Below are positions 1-8,868 of a stretch of 64,000 nt of DNA, in pieces (within the stretch, counting starts at the first letter, position 1; each line of letters starts with the position of its first letter). Made by a program: the position numbers and the translations under genes. Under the pieces are notes generated by a model. The model made no database searches. It saw nothing but the letters and a program-made list of their open reading frames with translations, and was not told the origin of the DNA. This stretch comes from JBGSYJ01 sp041748075. GTDB lineage: Bacteria > Acidobacteriota > Thermoanaerobaculia > Gp7-AA8. The DNA is taken from positions 1-64,000 of the forward strand of contig JBGTDX010000126.1 of the NCBI GenBank assembly GCA_041748075.1, written 5' to 3'.

Positions 1-194
1 CGGTTGCGCGTGGCATCCCAGCCGTTGAAGTCTCCGACGACGGAGACGTCCCGTGCCGAGGGCGCCCAGACCGCGAAATACATCCCCTCGACCCCATCGC
101 GCGTGATCGGATGCGCGCCGAGTGTGTCATACAGCCGCTGGTGCGTGCCCTCGTTGAACAGGTACACGTCGTGGTCTGTCAGGTTCACGCTCAC
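1..194 (-). CDS. glgB: 1,4-alpha-glucan branching enzyme GlgB, N-terminal fragment
   Basis: Only the first 64 codons are in the window; the gene runs off the left edge. The translation contains YFAVWAPSARDVSVVGDFNG, the characteristic start of the N-terminal CBM48 domain of GlgB, which introduces alpha-1,6 branches into glucan. The GTG start at 194 overlaps the TGA of treS-mak by four bases (GTGA), so translation is probably coupled. Together with glgE and treS-mak upstream this makes a GlgE-pathway operon, in which GlgB branches the linear glucan that GlgE extends. A second GTG six bases downstream is an alternative start. Confidence 0.85.
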   Translation of the reverse strand, partial: MSVNLTDHDVYLFNEGTHQRLYDTLGAHPITRDGVEGMYFAVWAPSARDVSVVGDFNGWDATRN

Positions 195-3100
195 TCCCCG
201 CCTCGTCCGAGCAGTTCGAGCATCCCGCGAAGCGGAATCCGGACCCAGTCGGGACGATTGTTCAGCTCGTAGCTCAGCTCGTACAGCGCCTTCTCCAGGA
301 GGTACGCCTCCAGGAGGGTGCGCACTTCGGCACGACCCTTCGGCAGGAACCCACCGGCGGCACCGGCCTCGAGATACGACTTGAGAAAGACGGCACTGAC
401 CCATCGGTACCAGAGCCGTGCAGCCGGCTCGAGCAGAGCCGCGTCGTCGAATCGGATACTCACGCCGTCGGCCTGTCCCATCAGCACTGCGTACGAGGCG
501 TAGTGGAACGAGCGGAGCATTCCGGCGACGTCTCGGAGCGGCGAGCGTTTGATGCGTCGCTCGCTCAGGGGCCTGCTCGGCTCGCCTTCGAAGTCGATGA
601 TGACAAAGTCTTTTCCTGTGTACAGAATCTGTCCGAGGTGAAGGTCGCCATGCAGGCGCGTGCGGAGTGCTGTGATCTTCGCGGCGAGCACGGAGCGGAA
701 CCGGTCCCGGATCTCGCTCTCGGCTGCGAGGATCTGCGCGGCGTCCTTCTGTGTCGCGGCCGGCAGGTCGCGCAGTTTCTTCTTGAGGGGAGCAAATGCC
801 TGCGTGGCCTGCGTCCGCATGTGCTGGTAGATGGACCGCTGGTAGTGCGGCGTGAACGGCTCCGGTGCAAAGGCCGGATCATCCGTGCGGCTCGCCAGCG
901 CAACGTGGAGCTCACCGATGCGTCGTCCCATCTGTTCGGCTGAGCTGAGATAGGCTCCCAGGAGGTCGGCTGCGAGCGGCGGCATCTCCTGGTCGAGCAG
1001 GTCGAGCGGCGACTCGCCGTTCAAGGCCAGCTCCCTCAATTTGATCTGGTCGAAGCCGAGCGCACGGTCAAACGACTGCCCGAGTGCGTCGAGCGTGTAC
1101 TTCCAGGAATCGCCATGATTGGAAATGGCCTCCTGCACGATGGCGAGTGTCGTCGGTTCCCCCCTGTCTGACCGGTACTCCAGTGCGCCGACAAGGCGCG
1201 GAATGCAGGCAAAGTCCGTCTTCTCCGTGAGGAAGCGGCTGATCTCGAAATCAGTACTGACGCCGGTCTCGAGCCGCCGGAAGAGTTTGAGAAAGAAACG
1301 GTTGCCGAAGACGATCGCCGTGTTGCTCTGATCGGCCTTGAGCACGGACGGCTCGAGCCCGTCCATCTGGTCGCCCGCCGTCCGGAATTCACGCGAACTC
1401 CAGCCTCGCACACTCCCCTCCGATGCCTTCCGCTGCTTCCGCTGCAACACCGTCTGCAGCAACGCGAGCGACAGATTCCGGTTCCAAACGGCTTCGTAGA
1501 CGAGCCCGTCGCGGTCCTTGCCGCGCAGCTTCGCGATGGCGCTGCTCGAGTCACCTGATGGGACCGGTGTCACGCTGTCGGCGTCGGCACATGCCACGGG
1601 AATCAGATACGTCTCCCCTGCGCCTTCCTGGTACTCCAGCCTCACGAACAGCAGTGCGATCACGTGTCCATCGACCGGGATCACCTCGACAATGCGCGCC
1701 GATGTAATGTCGCGCGTCTTGCTCGCGAACCATCGCTGCTTCCGCATGTAGCGACCGAGCGCATTCGCGAAACTCGTGCGCGTGCGTCCCGTAAGCAGCT
1801 CGTTGAGCGTCAGTCCCTGCAGCGCCGGCAGCGTCTGCTCTACCGCGTCGTCGGCCTCCACCTTTCGCGGCTGAAGCCGGAACCAGAAGAAGTCGTAGGG
1901 ACCGAGGGTCACGAAATACGGCAACTCTCCGATCGGCGGGAATTCCGTGTGGCCGAACAGCTCCTCCGGCACCATGCCCTTGAAGGCCGAGAGGTCGAGC
2001 TCGACGGCCTGAGCGAACCTCGACAGATTCGCGACGACAAGGATGCGCTCATCTTCGAACTGCCTGATGAAGGTGAGGACTTTCCGGTTCTCTGGATGCA
2101 GAAACTCGAGCGTGCCTCGGCCAAAGGCTTTGAGGCGCTTGCGAAGATCGATGAGCCGTTTCATCCACCAGAGCAGCGAGTGCGAGTTGTTCTGTTGCGC
2201 CTCCACATTGATCGACTCGTAGTGGTACTCGGGATCGATGGTGATCGGCAGGAAGAGCCGTTGAGGATTCGCCCGCGAGAACCCGGCGTTGCGATCCGCG
2301 CTCCACTGCATCGGCGTGCGGACACCGTTTCGGTCTCCGAGATAGATGTTGTCGCCCATGCCGATCTCGTCGCCGTAATAGATGATCGGGGTGCCGGGGA
2401 ACGAGAAGAGCAACCCGTTGAGGAGCTCGATGCGGCGGCGGTGGTTGTTGAGCAGGGGCGCGAGACGCCTGCGGATACCGAGGTTGATGCGCGCCTGGGG
2501 ATCCTGCGCGTACGTGCGCCACATGTAGTCCCGGTCCTCGTCGGTGACCATTTCGAGCGTGAGCTCGTCGTGATTGCGGAGAAAGACCGCCCACTGGCAG
2601 TTGTCCGGGATGTCGGGCGTCTGCTGGATGATGTCGATGATCGGGACGCGGTCTTCCATCGCGACCGCCATGAACAGGCGCGGCATCAGCGGGAAGTGGA
2701 ACGCGACGTGACACTCGTCGCCGTCCCCGAAATAGGGCCGTGAATCCTCCGGCCACTGATTCGCCTCCGCGAGCAGCATGCGGTTCTTGAAATGCTTGTC
2801 GACGTGGCGTCTGAGCTCCTTGAGATATTCATGCGTCTCCGGAAGAGTCTCGCCGGTCGTGCCTTCGCGCTCGTAGAGGTAGGGCACAGCGTCGAGCCGC
2901 AGACCGTCCACGCCCATCTCCATCCAGAAATCGAGCGCCTCCGAGACGGCTTTCTTGACCTGCGGGTTGTCGAAGTTGAGGTCCGGCTGGTGATGGTAGA
3001 AGCGGTGCCAGTAGTAAGCCCGTGCGACGGGATCCCAGCTCCAGTTCGAGGTCTCGAAGTCCTTGAAGATGATTCGCGCTTCCTTGTACTTGTCCTGCGT

Positions 3101-3529
3101 GTCGCTCCAGACATAGAAGTCGCGGAAGTTCGAGCCCGGCTTCGCGGTGCGCGAGCGCTGAAACCAGGGATGCTGGTCCGAGGTGTGGTTGATGACGAGC
3201 TCGGTGATCACGCGCATGCCCCGCTTGTGTGCTTCCTTCATGAACGTCTTGAAGTCGCGCAGTGTGCCGTAGGTCGGATTGACGTCGTTGTAATCGGCGA
3301 TGTCGTACCCGTCGTCCCTCAGCGGGGACGGATAGAACGGGAGAAGCCACAGCGCAGTGACGCCGAGATCCTGGAGATAGTCGAGCTTCTTTGTGAGTCC
3401 TTCGAAGTCTCCAACGCCGTCGCCGTCGCTGTCGAAGAACGCGCGCACATGAAGCTGGTAGATGACGCCGTCTTTGTACCAGAGCGGATCGTCTTCGAGA
3501 GGATTGGTCGTTTTTTTTCGTGGCGGCAT
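191..3529 (-). CDS. treS: Trehalose synthase / maltokinase fusion (TreS-Mak)
   Basis: 1112 residues. The N-terminal half is a GH13 trehalose synthase that interconverts trehalose and maltose. It shows the nucleophile motif GLRLDAVPYL (Asp near residue 213), the acid/base motif LLAEANQWP and RNHDELTLEM. The C-terminal part, from about residue 590, is a maltokinase (Pep2/Mak) with the phosphotransferase loop HGDLHLGQ and the metal-binding IDFEGEP. The fused enzyme converts trehalose to maltose and then maltose 1-phosphate, the substrate of GlgE next door. I chose the ATG at 3529 because AGGA lies six bases upstream; the ATG at 3553 lies next to a heptad repeat and lacks such a site. Fused TreS-Mak proteins are known from several phyla. 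Confidence 0.93.
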   Translation of the reverse strand: MPPRKKTTNPLEDDPLWYKDGVIYQLHVRAFFDSDGDGVGDFEGLTKKLDYLQDLGVTALWLLPFYPSPLRDDGYDIADYNDVNPTYGTLRDFKTFMKEAHKRGMRVITELVINHTSDQHPWFQRSRTAKPGSNFRDFYVWSDTQDKYKEARIIFKDFETSNWSWDPVARAYYWHRFYHHQPDLNFDNPQVKKAVSEALDFWMEMGVDGLRLDAVPYLYEREGTTGETLPETHEYLKELRRHVDKHFKNRMLLAEANQWPEDSRPYFGDGDECHVAFHFPLMPRLFMAVAMEDRVPIIDIIQQTPDIPDNCQWAVFLRNHDELTLEMVTDEDRDYMWRTYAQDPQARINLGIRRRLAPLLNNHRRRIELLNGLLFSFPGTPIIYYGDEIGMGDNIYLGDRNGVRTPMQWSADRNAGFSRANPQRLFLPITIDPEYHYESINVEAQQNNSHSLLWWMKRLIDLRKRLKAFGRGTLEFLHPENRKVLTFIRQFEDERILVVANLSRFAQAVELDLSAFKGMVPEELFGHTEFPPIGELPYFVTLGPYDFFWFRLQPRKVEADDAVEQTLPALQGLTLNELLTGRTRTSFANALGRYMRKQRWFASKTRDITSARIVEVIPVDGHVIALLFVRLEYQEGAGETYLIPVACADADSVTPVPSGDSSSAIAKLRGKDRDGLVYEAVWNRNLSLALLQTVLQRKQRKASEGSVRGWSSREFRTAGDQMDGLEPSVLKADQSNTAIVFGNRFFLKLFRRLETGVSTDFEISRFLTEKTDFACIPRLVGALEYRSDRGEPTTLAIVQEAISNHGDSWKYTLDALGQSFDRALGFDQIKLRELALNGESPLDLLDQEMPPLAADLLGAYLSSAEQMGRRIGELHVALASRTDDPAFAPEPFTPHYQRSIYQHMRTQATQAFAPLKKKLRDLPAATQKDAAQILAAESEIRDRFRSVLAAKITALRTRLHGDLHLGQILYTGKDFVIIDFEGEPSRPLSERRIKRSPLRDVAGMLRSFHYASYAVLMGQADGVSIRFDDAALLEPAARLWYRWVSAVFLKSYLEAGAAGGFLPKGRAEVRTLLEAYLLEKALYELSYELNNRPDWVRIPLRGMLELLGRGGE

Positions 3530-3545
3530 AGAGTGTCCTGATTGT

Positions 3546-3629
3546 TGAGACAATTGAGAATTCAGAATTCAGAATTCAGAAAGCCCACCGCCCCTTTCTG
3601 AATTCTGAATTCTCAATTCTCAATTCTTC
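3546..3629. repeat. Heptad microsatellite in inverted arrangement
   Basis: About 30 bp of tandem GAATTCA/GAATTGA heptads (3551-3582) face the reverse complement (3595-3629, units such as ATTCTGA and ATTCTCA) across a GC-rich 12-base gap, forming a long potential stem-loop between glgE and treS-mak. The same unit recurs at 12781-12815 and 23286-23377. Confidence 0.8.
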
Positions 3630-3632
3630 AGC

Positions 3633-5624
3633 TCATATCGTTGCCTCGTAATCCTTCTCCGTCCGTCGTTCCCGCTGGATCGAGAAGATGTGCGTCGGCA
3701 CGATGTGCGGGTTCAGCTCGACGAATGTTCGCGGACCATGCCAGGTGTATCGCGCGTCGCTGAGAAGGTCGTGCACCTGGAACGTCTGATCGGGTCTGAG
3801 GCCGAGAGCCTCGAGATCGAGATCGGCGAATCCGGTCTGGGTGTTGTGGAAATCGAGGTTGACGAACGTGACGATCACGTTTGCATGATCCTCGGTGTTC
3901 TTGCTGTAACAGAGAATCTGCTCGTTGGATGTTTCGTGAAAGCGGAGCGAATGGTCCGACTGGAGTGCGGGATTCTGCCGCCGGATGCGATTCACCCGTG
4001 CGATGAAATCACGAAGGCTGTCAGGGTTGTCGAGATCCCACTGCCGGATCTCGTATTTTTCCGAGTCCATATACTCTTCGCTGCCGTGGTGGCGCGCCAC
4101 ATGCTCGCCCAGTTCGTACGCGGGTCCGTAGATTCCGTAACTCGCCGACAGCGTGCCGGCGAGGACCAGCCTGCACATGAATGCGGGACGACTCCCGTAC
4201 TGAAGCTGCTCGGTGAGAATGTCGGGCGTGTTCGGCCAGACGTTGGGCCGGAAGAAGTCTCGCACTGGAGGCTCGTTGAGCTCGGTGAAGTATTCCGTGA
4301 GGTCCCACTTCGCGTTCCGCCAGGCGAAGTAGGTGTACGACTGCGTGAACCCCGCCTTCGCCAGGTAGTACATGACCTTGGGTCTCGTGAACGCTTCGGC
4401 GAGAAAGATCGCCTCGGGGTGCTTCGCCTTGATCTCACCGATGGCCCACTCCCAGAAGGGAAGCGCCTTCGTGTGCGGATTATCGACGCGGAAAATGCGC
4501 ACGCCCTTGTCGACCCAGAAGAGAAAGACGTCGCAAAGGCTCTTCCAGAGCTCCTCCCAGTCCTCCGTCTCGAAGTTGAATGGATAGATGTCCTCATACT
4601 TCTTCGGGGGGTTCTCGGCGTACTGGATCGTGCCGTCGGGCCGCATGAGGAACCACTCGGGATGCTCTTTGACCCACGGATGATCGGGAGAGACCTGAAA
4701 CGCGATGTCGAGCGCGACGTCCATTCCTCTCTCCGCGGCAGCCCGCACGAGATGGCTGAAGTCGTCCATCGTGCCCAGCTCTGCGTGGATGGTGGTGTGC
4801 CCGCCGTCCGCACCACCGATGGCCCAGGGGCTGCCGGGCTCTCCCGGCTGCGAGGTGGTCGAGTTGTTCTTGCCTTTGCGGAAGGCCATGCCGATCGGAT
4901 GAATCGGCGGAAGATACAAGACGTCGAAGCCCATTCCGGCGACGTACGACAGCCTCGCCTCGACGTCCCGGAAGGTCCCGTGAGTCCCCGGCGCTCCCGC
5001 CGACCTGGGAAACATCTCGTACCAGGTGCTGTAACGCGCTCTCGGCGGATCGGCGACGATCGTTAGCTCCCGGCTGAAGCGGGTCGCCATCGAGCGGTCT
5101 GCGTTGCGGGTCATCAGAGCGAGCAGGTCTTCCCGGTATACCCGCTCGAGCCGGGATTCGATCGAGGCATCGCTCTCGAGCAGCCTCGCAGCCTCGAGCA
5201 GGCTCGCGCGATCGGAACCCTCTGCCCGCGACGTCGCCGAAGCGATCATGCGCGCGCCGATGACGAGCTGAAGCGTGACGTCCTGCCCGGCGGCGACACG
5301 TTTTTTGAGGTCTCCATGCCAGGTGAGATAGTGGTCGACCCAGGCTTCGATCGTGAAGACGGAGCGTCCGAGCTCCTTCAGCGCGAAACTGCCCTCCCAG
5401 CGGTCGTTGTCGAGCGGAACCATCGGAACTTCGTTCCAGCCTTCCTCGCCCTCTTTTTGGAAGAGCAGAACGGCTGAGATTCTGTCGTGGCCGTCCGTGA
5501 AGATATCCGCTTCGACGGTGACGCGGTCTCCGACGACGCGTTTGGCCGGAAATCGCCCCGAGTCGACCTGAGGCTCGACTCCCTCGATGATGACGCGTCT
5601 GCGGCCTTCGGTTGGTTTTGTCAT
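3633..5624 (-). CDS. glgE: Alpha-1,4-glucan:maltose-1-phosphate maltosyltransferase GlgE
   Basis: 663 residues, normal for GlgE. The enzyme transfers maltosyl units from maltose 1-phosphate to the non-reducing end of alpha-glucans in the cytoplasm. The N-terminal beta-sandwich (with RRVIIEGVEPQVDSGRFP) precedes a GH13_3 barrel with YEMFPRSAG, the nucleophile motif FRVDNPHTK and the acid/base motif FLAEAFTRPKVM. The ATG at 5624 has AAAGG about nine bases upstream; the longer frame to 5669 runs into a repeat and is not needed. It is the first gene of the operon glgE, treS-mak, glgB, which together convert trehalose into branched glucan. Confidence 0.94.
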   Translation of the reverse strand: MTKPTEGRRRVIIEGVEPQVDSGRFPAKRVVGDRVTVEADIFTDGHDRISAVLLFQKEGEEGWNEVPMVPLDNDRWEGSFALKELGRSVFTIEAWVDHYLTWHGDLKKRVAAGQDVTLQLVIGARMIASATSRAEGSDRASLLEAARLLESDASIESRLERVYREDLLALMTRNADRSMATRFSRELTIVADPPRARYSTWYEMFPRSAGAPGTHGTFRDVEARLSYVAGMGFDVLYLPPIHPIGMAFRKGKNNSTTSQPGEPGSPWAIGGADGGHTTIHAELGTMDDFSHLVRAAAERGMDVALDIAFQVSPDHPWVKEHPEWFLMRPDGTIQYAENPPKKYEDIYPFNFETEDWEELWKSLCDVFLFWVDKGVRIFRVDNPHTKALPFWEWAIGEIKAKHPEAIFLAEAFTRPKVMYYLAKAGFTQSYTYFAWRNAKWDLTEYFTELNEPPVRDFFRPNVWPNTPDILTEQLQYGSRPAFMCRLVLAGTLSASYGIYGPAYELGEHVARHHGSEEYMDSEKYEIRQWDLDNPDSLRDFIARVNRIRRQNPALQSDHSLRFHETSNEQILCYSKNTEDHANVIVTFVNLDFHNTQTGFADLDLEALGLRPDQTFQVHDLLSDARYTWHGPRTFVELNPHIVPTHIFSIQRERRTEKDYEATI

Positions 5625-5662
5625 ACGCTGGTGACCTTTACTGAGAGCGGACGTTCCCGAGA

Positions 5663-5750
5663 GTGTCATCCTGAGCGAAGCGAAGGATCCCCTTCCTCGA
5701 GGCGATGCGGCAAGACTTCAGGGGATCCTTCGCTTCGCTCAGGATGACAC
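5663..5750. repeat. Dispersed inverted repeat, copy 1
   Basis: Long imperfect palindrome: GTGTCATCCTGAGCGAAGCG at the left arm and its reverse complement at the right, with GGATCC-containing inner arms. Related copies are at 9584-9671, 14491-14577, 15972-16052 and 21979-22065. Downstream of this copy, GTGGTTCATTGCTCGCCACG also resembles sequence next to the 14.5 and 22.0 kb copies. Such repeats are common in Acidobacteriota and related phyla and give the artefactual peptide VILSEAKDP when translated. It lies between the divergent glgE and pxpA. Confidence 0.9.
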
Positions 5751-5918
5751 CGTGGTTCATTGCTCGCCACGATGACCCGCAATTGCCATTCACGCTGAGA
5801 TGATACCTGCGCTCGTGGACCTTCTCGTCTGGTTGCGAACATCATGCCCCCGTGACATTGCGATACTATCCCAACAGGGTTATTCAGACCGGAGTCTTCG
5901 GCCGTACGGGCCCACGTG

Positions 5919-6683
5919 ATGCGATCAATCGACCTCAGTTGTGATCTCGGCGAAGCCGAATCTGCGCATGATCGCGAGATCGAAGCTTCGCTCTGGCCCC
6001 TCGTGACGTCCGTGAACGTAGCGTGCGGCGGGCATGCCGGCGACCGAGATTCGATGGAGGTTGCCATCCGCCGGGCGTCGGAGCTCGGCGTCGTCCTGGG
6101 GGCGCATCCCTCTTACCCCGATCGCCTTCATTTCGGAAGGGTCTCGCTGCTGATCCGCGGGCAGGCGCTGCGGGATGCACTGGTCGAGCAGCTCGAGGAG
6201 TTGTGCGAGCTCAGTCACGACGCAGGAATGCGAGTATCGCATGTGAAGCCGCACGGCGCGCTCTACAACGATGCGCATCACGATGCTGAGCTCGCGAGAT
6301 CGGTAGTCGAGACGGTGCGGTCCGTAGAGCCCGGCCTCGCGATGGTCGCCGCGGCAGGCTCATCGCTTCTCGCAGCTGCGAAGGATGCCGGCCTCCAGGC
6401 GATCGCCGAGGCGTTTGCGGATCGACGTTACCGTGCGGATGGCTCGCTCGTTCCCCGGTCGGAACCGGACGCCCTGCTGCTCGATCCGGAAGATGCGGTG
6501 GCGCAGGCCAGGTTGCTCGCCTCGGAGGGAGCCGTGATTGCGAACGACGGCGAGCGGATCACGATCTCCTTCGCGACGCTCTGCGTTCACGGCGACATGG
6601 AGCGATCTGTCGAACGGCTGACCGCGATCCGCGAAGCGCTGGCTGGCGACGGATACGAGATCTCGCCATCCGCGCGAGAGTGA
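5919..6683 (+). CDS. pxpA: 5-oxoprolinase subunit A (LamB/YcsF family)
   Basis: 254 residues, full length for the YcsF/PxpA family. The start SIDLSCDLGEAE and the stretch TSVNVACGGHAGD, followed by VVLGAHPSYPD and HVKPHGALYND, are family hallmarks. PxpA works with PxpB and PxpC in ATP-dependent cleavage of 5-oxoproline to glutamate. No pxpB or pxpC is adjacent, so the partner genes must lie elsewhere or this copy acts in another context. The ATG at 5919 is preceded directly by an in-frame GTG at 5916; I cannot distinguish them, and neither has a strong ribosome-binding site. Confidence 0.9.
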   Translation: MRSIDLSCDLGEAESAHDREIEASLWPLVTSVNVACGGHAGDRDSMEVAIRRASELGVVLGAHPSYPDRLHFGRVSLLIRGQALRDALVEQLEELCELSHDAGMRVSHVKPHGALYNDAHHDAELARSVVETVRSVEPGLAMVAAAGSSLLAAAKDAGLQAIAEAFADRRYRADGSLVPRSEPDALLLDPEDAVAQARLLASEGAVIANDGERITISFATLCVHGDMERSVERLTAIREALAGDGYEISPSARE

Positions 6684-6728
6684 CCTTGACGCGGCGGCCT
6701 TCGCGACCGCATCCCGGCTTGCAGCTGC

Positions 6729-6899
6729 TCACACCGTGGATGTCTTCGCTGTCTCCGCTTCCCGGATCTCTCGGACCCGATTCGCTTCGTCGACGAATAC
6801 GAGCTTCGGGCAGTGCGTCAGGATCTGCCCCTCGTATGCGACGTTGGCTTCGGTGACGGTGGCGCGGTGAATCTTGGATCTGAGGAAGAATCGGATCAT
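6729..6899 (-). pseudogene. panD: Aspartate 1-decarboxylase PanD with internal deletion
   Basis: An intact 56-codon frame. Residues 1-24 (MIRFFLRSKIHRATVTEANV then AYEG) match the beta chain of PanD up to the glycine that precedes the self-cleavage site. Instead of the pyruvoyl-forming serine and the catalytic core, the frame jumps to ILTHCPKLVFVDEANRVRE, which matches the C-terminal tail of PanD. About 70-80 residues are missing compared with the usual 115-140, yet the frame is kept. Lys9, His11 and Tyr22 remain; Ser25 and the Arg/Tyr/Asn of the core are gone, so decarboxylase activity is not expected. The ATG overlaps the panC stop as ATGA, so expression is still coupled to panBC. Confidence 0.82.
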
Positions 6900-7819
6900 G
6901 ACAGGACCTTCTGGTTCATTGATGTCGTCGTCAGCGGCTGCGGGATCTCAGATGCCGCTGAACGTGCGTGGTTGAACGGAACGGGAATGTTGTCGATCAG
7001 CCGAGTCGGGCCGATACGCACGGCGCCCACAAGGAGCAACGCGCGGTTGAGGTCGGCCGGCGGAAGGAATGTCGTCGGGTCGACGAGCTCGAGGTAGTCG
7101 ACGGTGATCCCTGGATGCTTTGCGATGCCATCTCGCATCGAACGTTGCACTTCATCAGCCTCACCAGCGCCACGCGCGAGCGTCTCGGCGCCACGTTCGA
7201 GAGCCTCGCGGAGCGCGGTTGCGAGCTGACGCTCGGGGCCAACGAGATAAGCGTTCCGCGACGACATCGCGAGGCCGTCGGCTTCCCGGACAGTCGGTCC
7301 GATCAGCAGCTTCACGGCAATATCGAGGTCGCGGACGAGCTGAGCGATTACCGCGCACTGCTGCGCGTCCTTCTGACCAAACACGGCGATGTCCGGCTGC
7401 ACGATGTTGAAGAGTTTCAGCACGACCGTGGCCACGCCGTCGAAGTGCCCCGGCCTGCGCGATCCCTCCAGGGAAACCGCCACGCCTTTCACGTGCACGG
7501 ACGTCGCGAAGCCGCGGGGATAGATTTCTTCCGCGGAGGGAAGGAACAGCAGGTCGACGTCGCGTCCTTCGAGCAGCTCGACATCCCGAGCCTGATCGCG
7601 CGGGTAGCGATCGAGATCCTCGTTCGGACCGAACTGAGTGGGGTTGACGAAGATGGAGACGACGATGAAATCGCATCCATCCTGGCGGGCGAGGTCGATC
7701 AGCGAAAGATGGCCCTCATGAAGAAATCCCATCGTGGGCACGAATCCGATCGTTGTCCCGTTCGCCCTCGCAGATCCGACGGCGGCTCGGACCTCGGAAA
7801 TCGTCCGGGCAATCTTCAC
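6896..7819 (-). CDS. panC: Pantothenate synthetase PanC
   Basis: 307 residues. The enzyme joins pantoate and beta-alanine with ATP to give pantothenate. Visible motifs are GFVPTMGFLHEGHLSLI near the N-terminus (the HxGH nucleotide-binding motif) and READGLAMSSRN (the KMSKS-like loop). I place the start at GTG 7819, giving VKIARTISEVRAA, because that GTG overlaps the TGA of panB (GTGA) and matches the family N-terminus. An ATG at 7849 would extend the protein by ten residues into panB. It is the middle gene of panB-panC-panD. Confidence 0.93.
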   Translation of the reverse strand: MKIARTISEVRAAVGSARANGTTIGFVPTMGFLHEGHLSLIDLARQDGCDFIVVSIFVNPTQFGPNEDLDRYPRDQARDVELLEGRDVDLLFLPSAEEIYPRGFATSVHVKGVAVSLEGSRRPGHFDGVATVVLKLFNIVQPDIAVFGQKDAQQCAVIAQLVRDLDIAVKLLIGPTVREADGLAMSSRNAYLVGPERQLATALREALERGAETLARGAGEADEVQRSMRDGIAKHPGITVDYLELVDPTTFLPPADLNRALLLVGAVRIGPTRLIDNIPVPFNHARSAASEIPQPLTTTSMNQKVLS

Positions 7820-8706
7820 TTCGATTTCTCCGAACCCGTCGTCTCCCATTGCTCCGGCAACCCGTAGAGGCGCCGCAGCTCCTCGTCCGTTCCCGTATGA
7901 AACGACTCGGTGGCGATATCGGGGAAGCGTGCCTCACGCACATCATCGAGGAACCGGCCGATTGCCTCGCGCATCTCCGTGCCGAGCTCCGCGTAGCGGC
8001 GCACGAAGCGCGGCTGCTTGCCCTCGTAGAGCCCGAGGATGTCGTGGAAAACCAGGACCTGCCCGTCGCAGGCGGGGCCCGCCCCGATGCCGATCGTCGG
8101 AATCGCGATGCGCTCGGTGATGAACGCAGCGACTTCGGCTGGAACACACTCGAGCACCAGGGCGAAGCAACCCGCCTGCTCGAGGATCAGCGCTTCATCG
8201 ATCAGCCGCTTGCCTTCGCTCGTGCTCTTGCCCTGGACTTTGAATCCGCCGAAGGCGTTCACGCTCTGCGGCGTGAGGCCGATGTGTCCCATCACGGGAA
8301 TCTCCGCGTCGAGGATCGCTTCGATCGTGCGGACTCGCGACGCCTTGCCGCCTTCGACCTTGACCGCCTGCGCGCCGGCCTGAATGAACGCCCCTGCGTT
8401 GCGCACCGACTCCTCGATCGAGATGTGGTACGACAGATAGGGCATGTCTGCTATCAGAAGCGCGCGGCTCGTGCCTCGGGCTGCAGCCCGGACGTGATGA
8501 AGCATGTCGTCCATCGTGACGCTGAGGGTATCGGGGTAGCCGAGGACGACCATCCCGAGGGAATCGCCGACCAGAGTGATATCAGCGCCGGCGGTGTCGA
8601 CCGTGCGCGCAGACGGAAAGTCGTAGGCGGTGAGCATGCCGATCCTCTGGCTGCCCTTCATCTCGCGGATTGCGGGGACGGTGACTCGCTTCTCGGAAAC
8701 GCCCAT
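7816..8706 (-). CDS. panB: 3-methyl-2-oxobutanoate hydroxymethyltransferase PanB
   Basis: 296 residues. It makes ketopantoate from 2-oxoisovalerate and methylene-tetrahydrofolate, the first committed step of pantothenate synthesis. LTAYDFPSAR, GADITLVGDSLGMVVLGY, ADMPYLSY and GHIGLTPQSV are PanB signatures. The ATG at 8706 has a perfect AGGAGG seven T residues upstream; that site sits in a small hairpin (8714-8733). It leads the panBC-panD operon. Confidence 0.94.
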   Translation of the reverse strand: MGVSEKRVTVPAIREMKGSQRIGMLTAYDFPSARTVDTAGADITLVGDSLGMVVLGYPDTLSVTMDDMLHHVRAAARGTSRALLIADMPYLSYHISIEESVRNAGAFIQAGAQAVKVEGGKASRVRTIEAILDAEIPVMGHIGLTPQSVNAFGGFKVQGKSTSEGKRLIDEALILEQAGCFALVLECVPAEVAAFITERIAIPTIGIGAGPACDGQVLVFHDILGLYEGKQPRFVRRYAELGTEMREAIGRFLDDVREARFPDIATESFHTGTDEELRRLYGLPEQWETTGSEKSK

Positions 8707-8713
8707 AAAAAAA

Positions 8714-8733
8714 CCTCCTGTCGAACCGGGAGG
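8714..8733 (-). promoter_or_regulatory. Hairpin that can sequester the panB ribosome-binding site
   Basis: On the minus strand CCTCC, a ten-base loop and GGAGG are followed by seven T and the panB ATG. GGAGG is the ribosome-binding site itself, so pairing with CCTCC would hide it; stem plus T-run also resembles a weak intrinsic terminator. The stem is only five base pairs, so the regulatory role is inference. Confidence 0.4.
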
Positions 8734-8868
8734 CGGCGGAGAGGCGAGCTTCAGGACGGGCCCCGGCCCGTCTGCCTCCGCGACTCATTGGATCGATGTC
8801 CCGCTTCGCGGGATCACCGTCCGTGCCAGGGAGAGCGTTCTCTGTCGTTCTCGTCTCGGTCCGTCGAC

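Noticed and set aside
1664..2743. Long open frame antisense to treS-mak
   Set aside because: Mirrors the coding strand, has no family motifs, and lies wholly within the well-supported TreS-maltokinase gene; long antisense frames are expected in GC-rich DNA.
3690..5066. 458-codon open frame antisense to glgE
   Set aside because: No recognisable motif, no start signal, and it is the shadow of GlgE.
5840..5918. Possible promoter of pxpA (TTGCGA near TACTAT)
   Set aside because: The spacing between the hexamers is far too short for a sigma-70 promoter.
8755..8813. Two palindromes (8755-8772 and 8799-8813) after the deoxynucleoside kinase gene
   Set aside because: Good stems but no T-run and no repeated partner in the window; could be chance in GC-rich DNA, so not listed as terminators.
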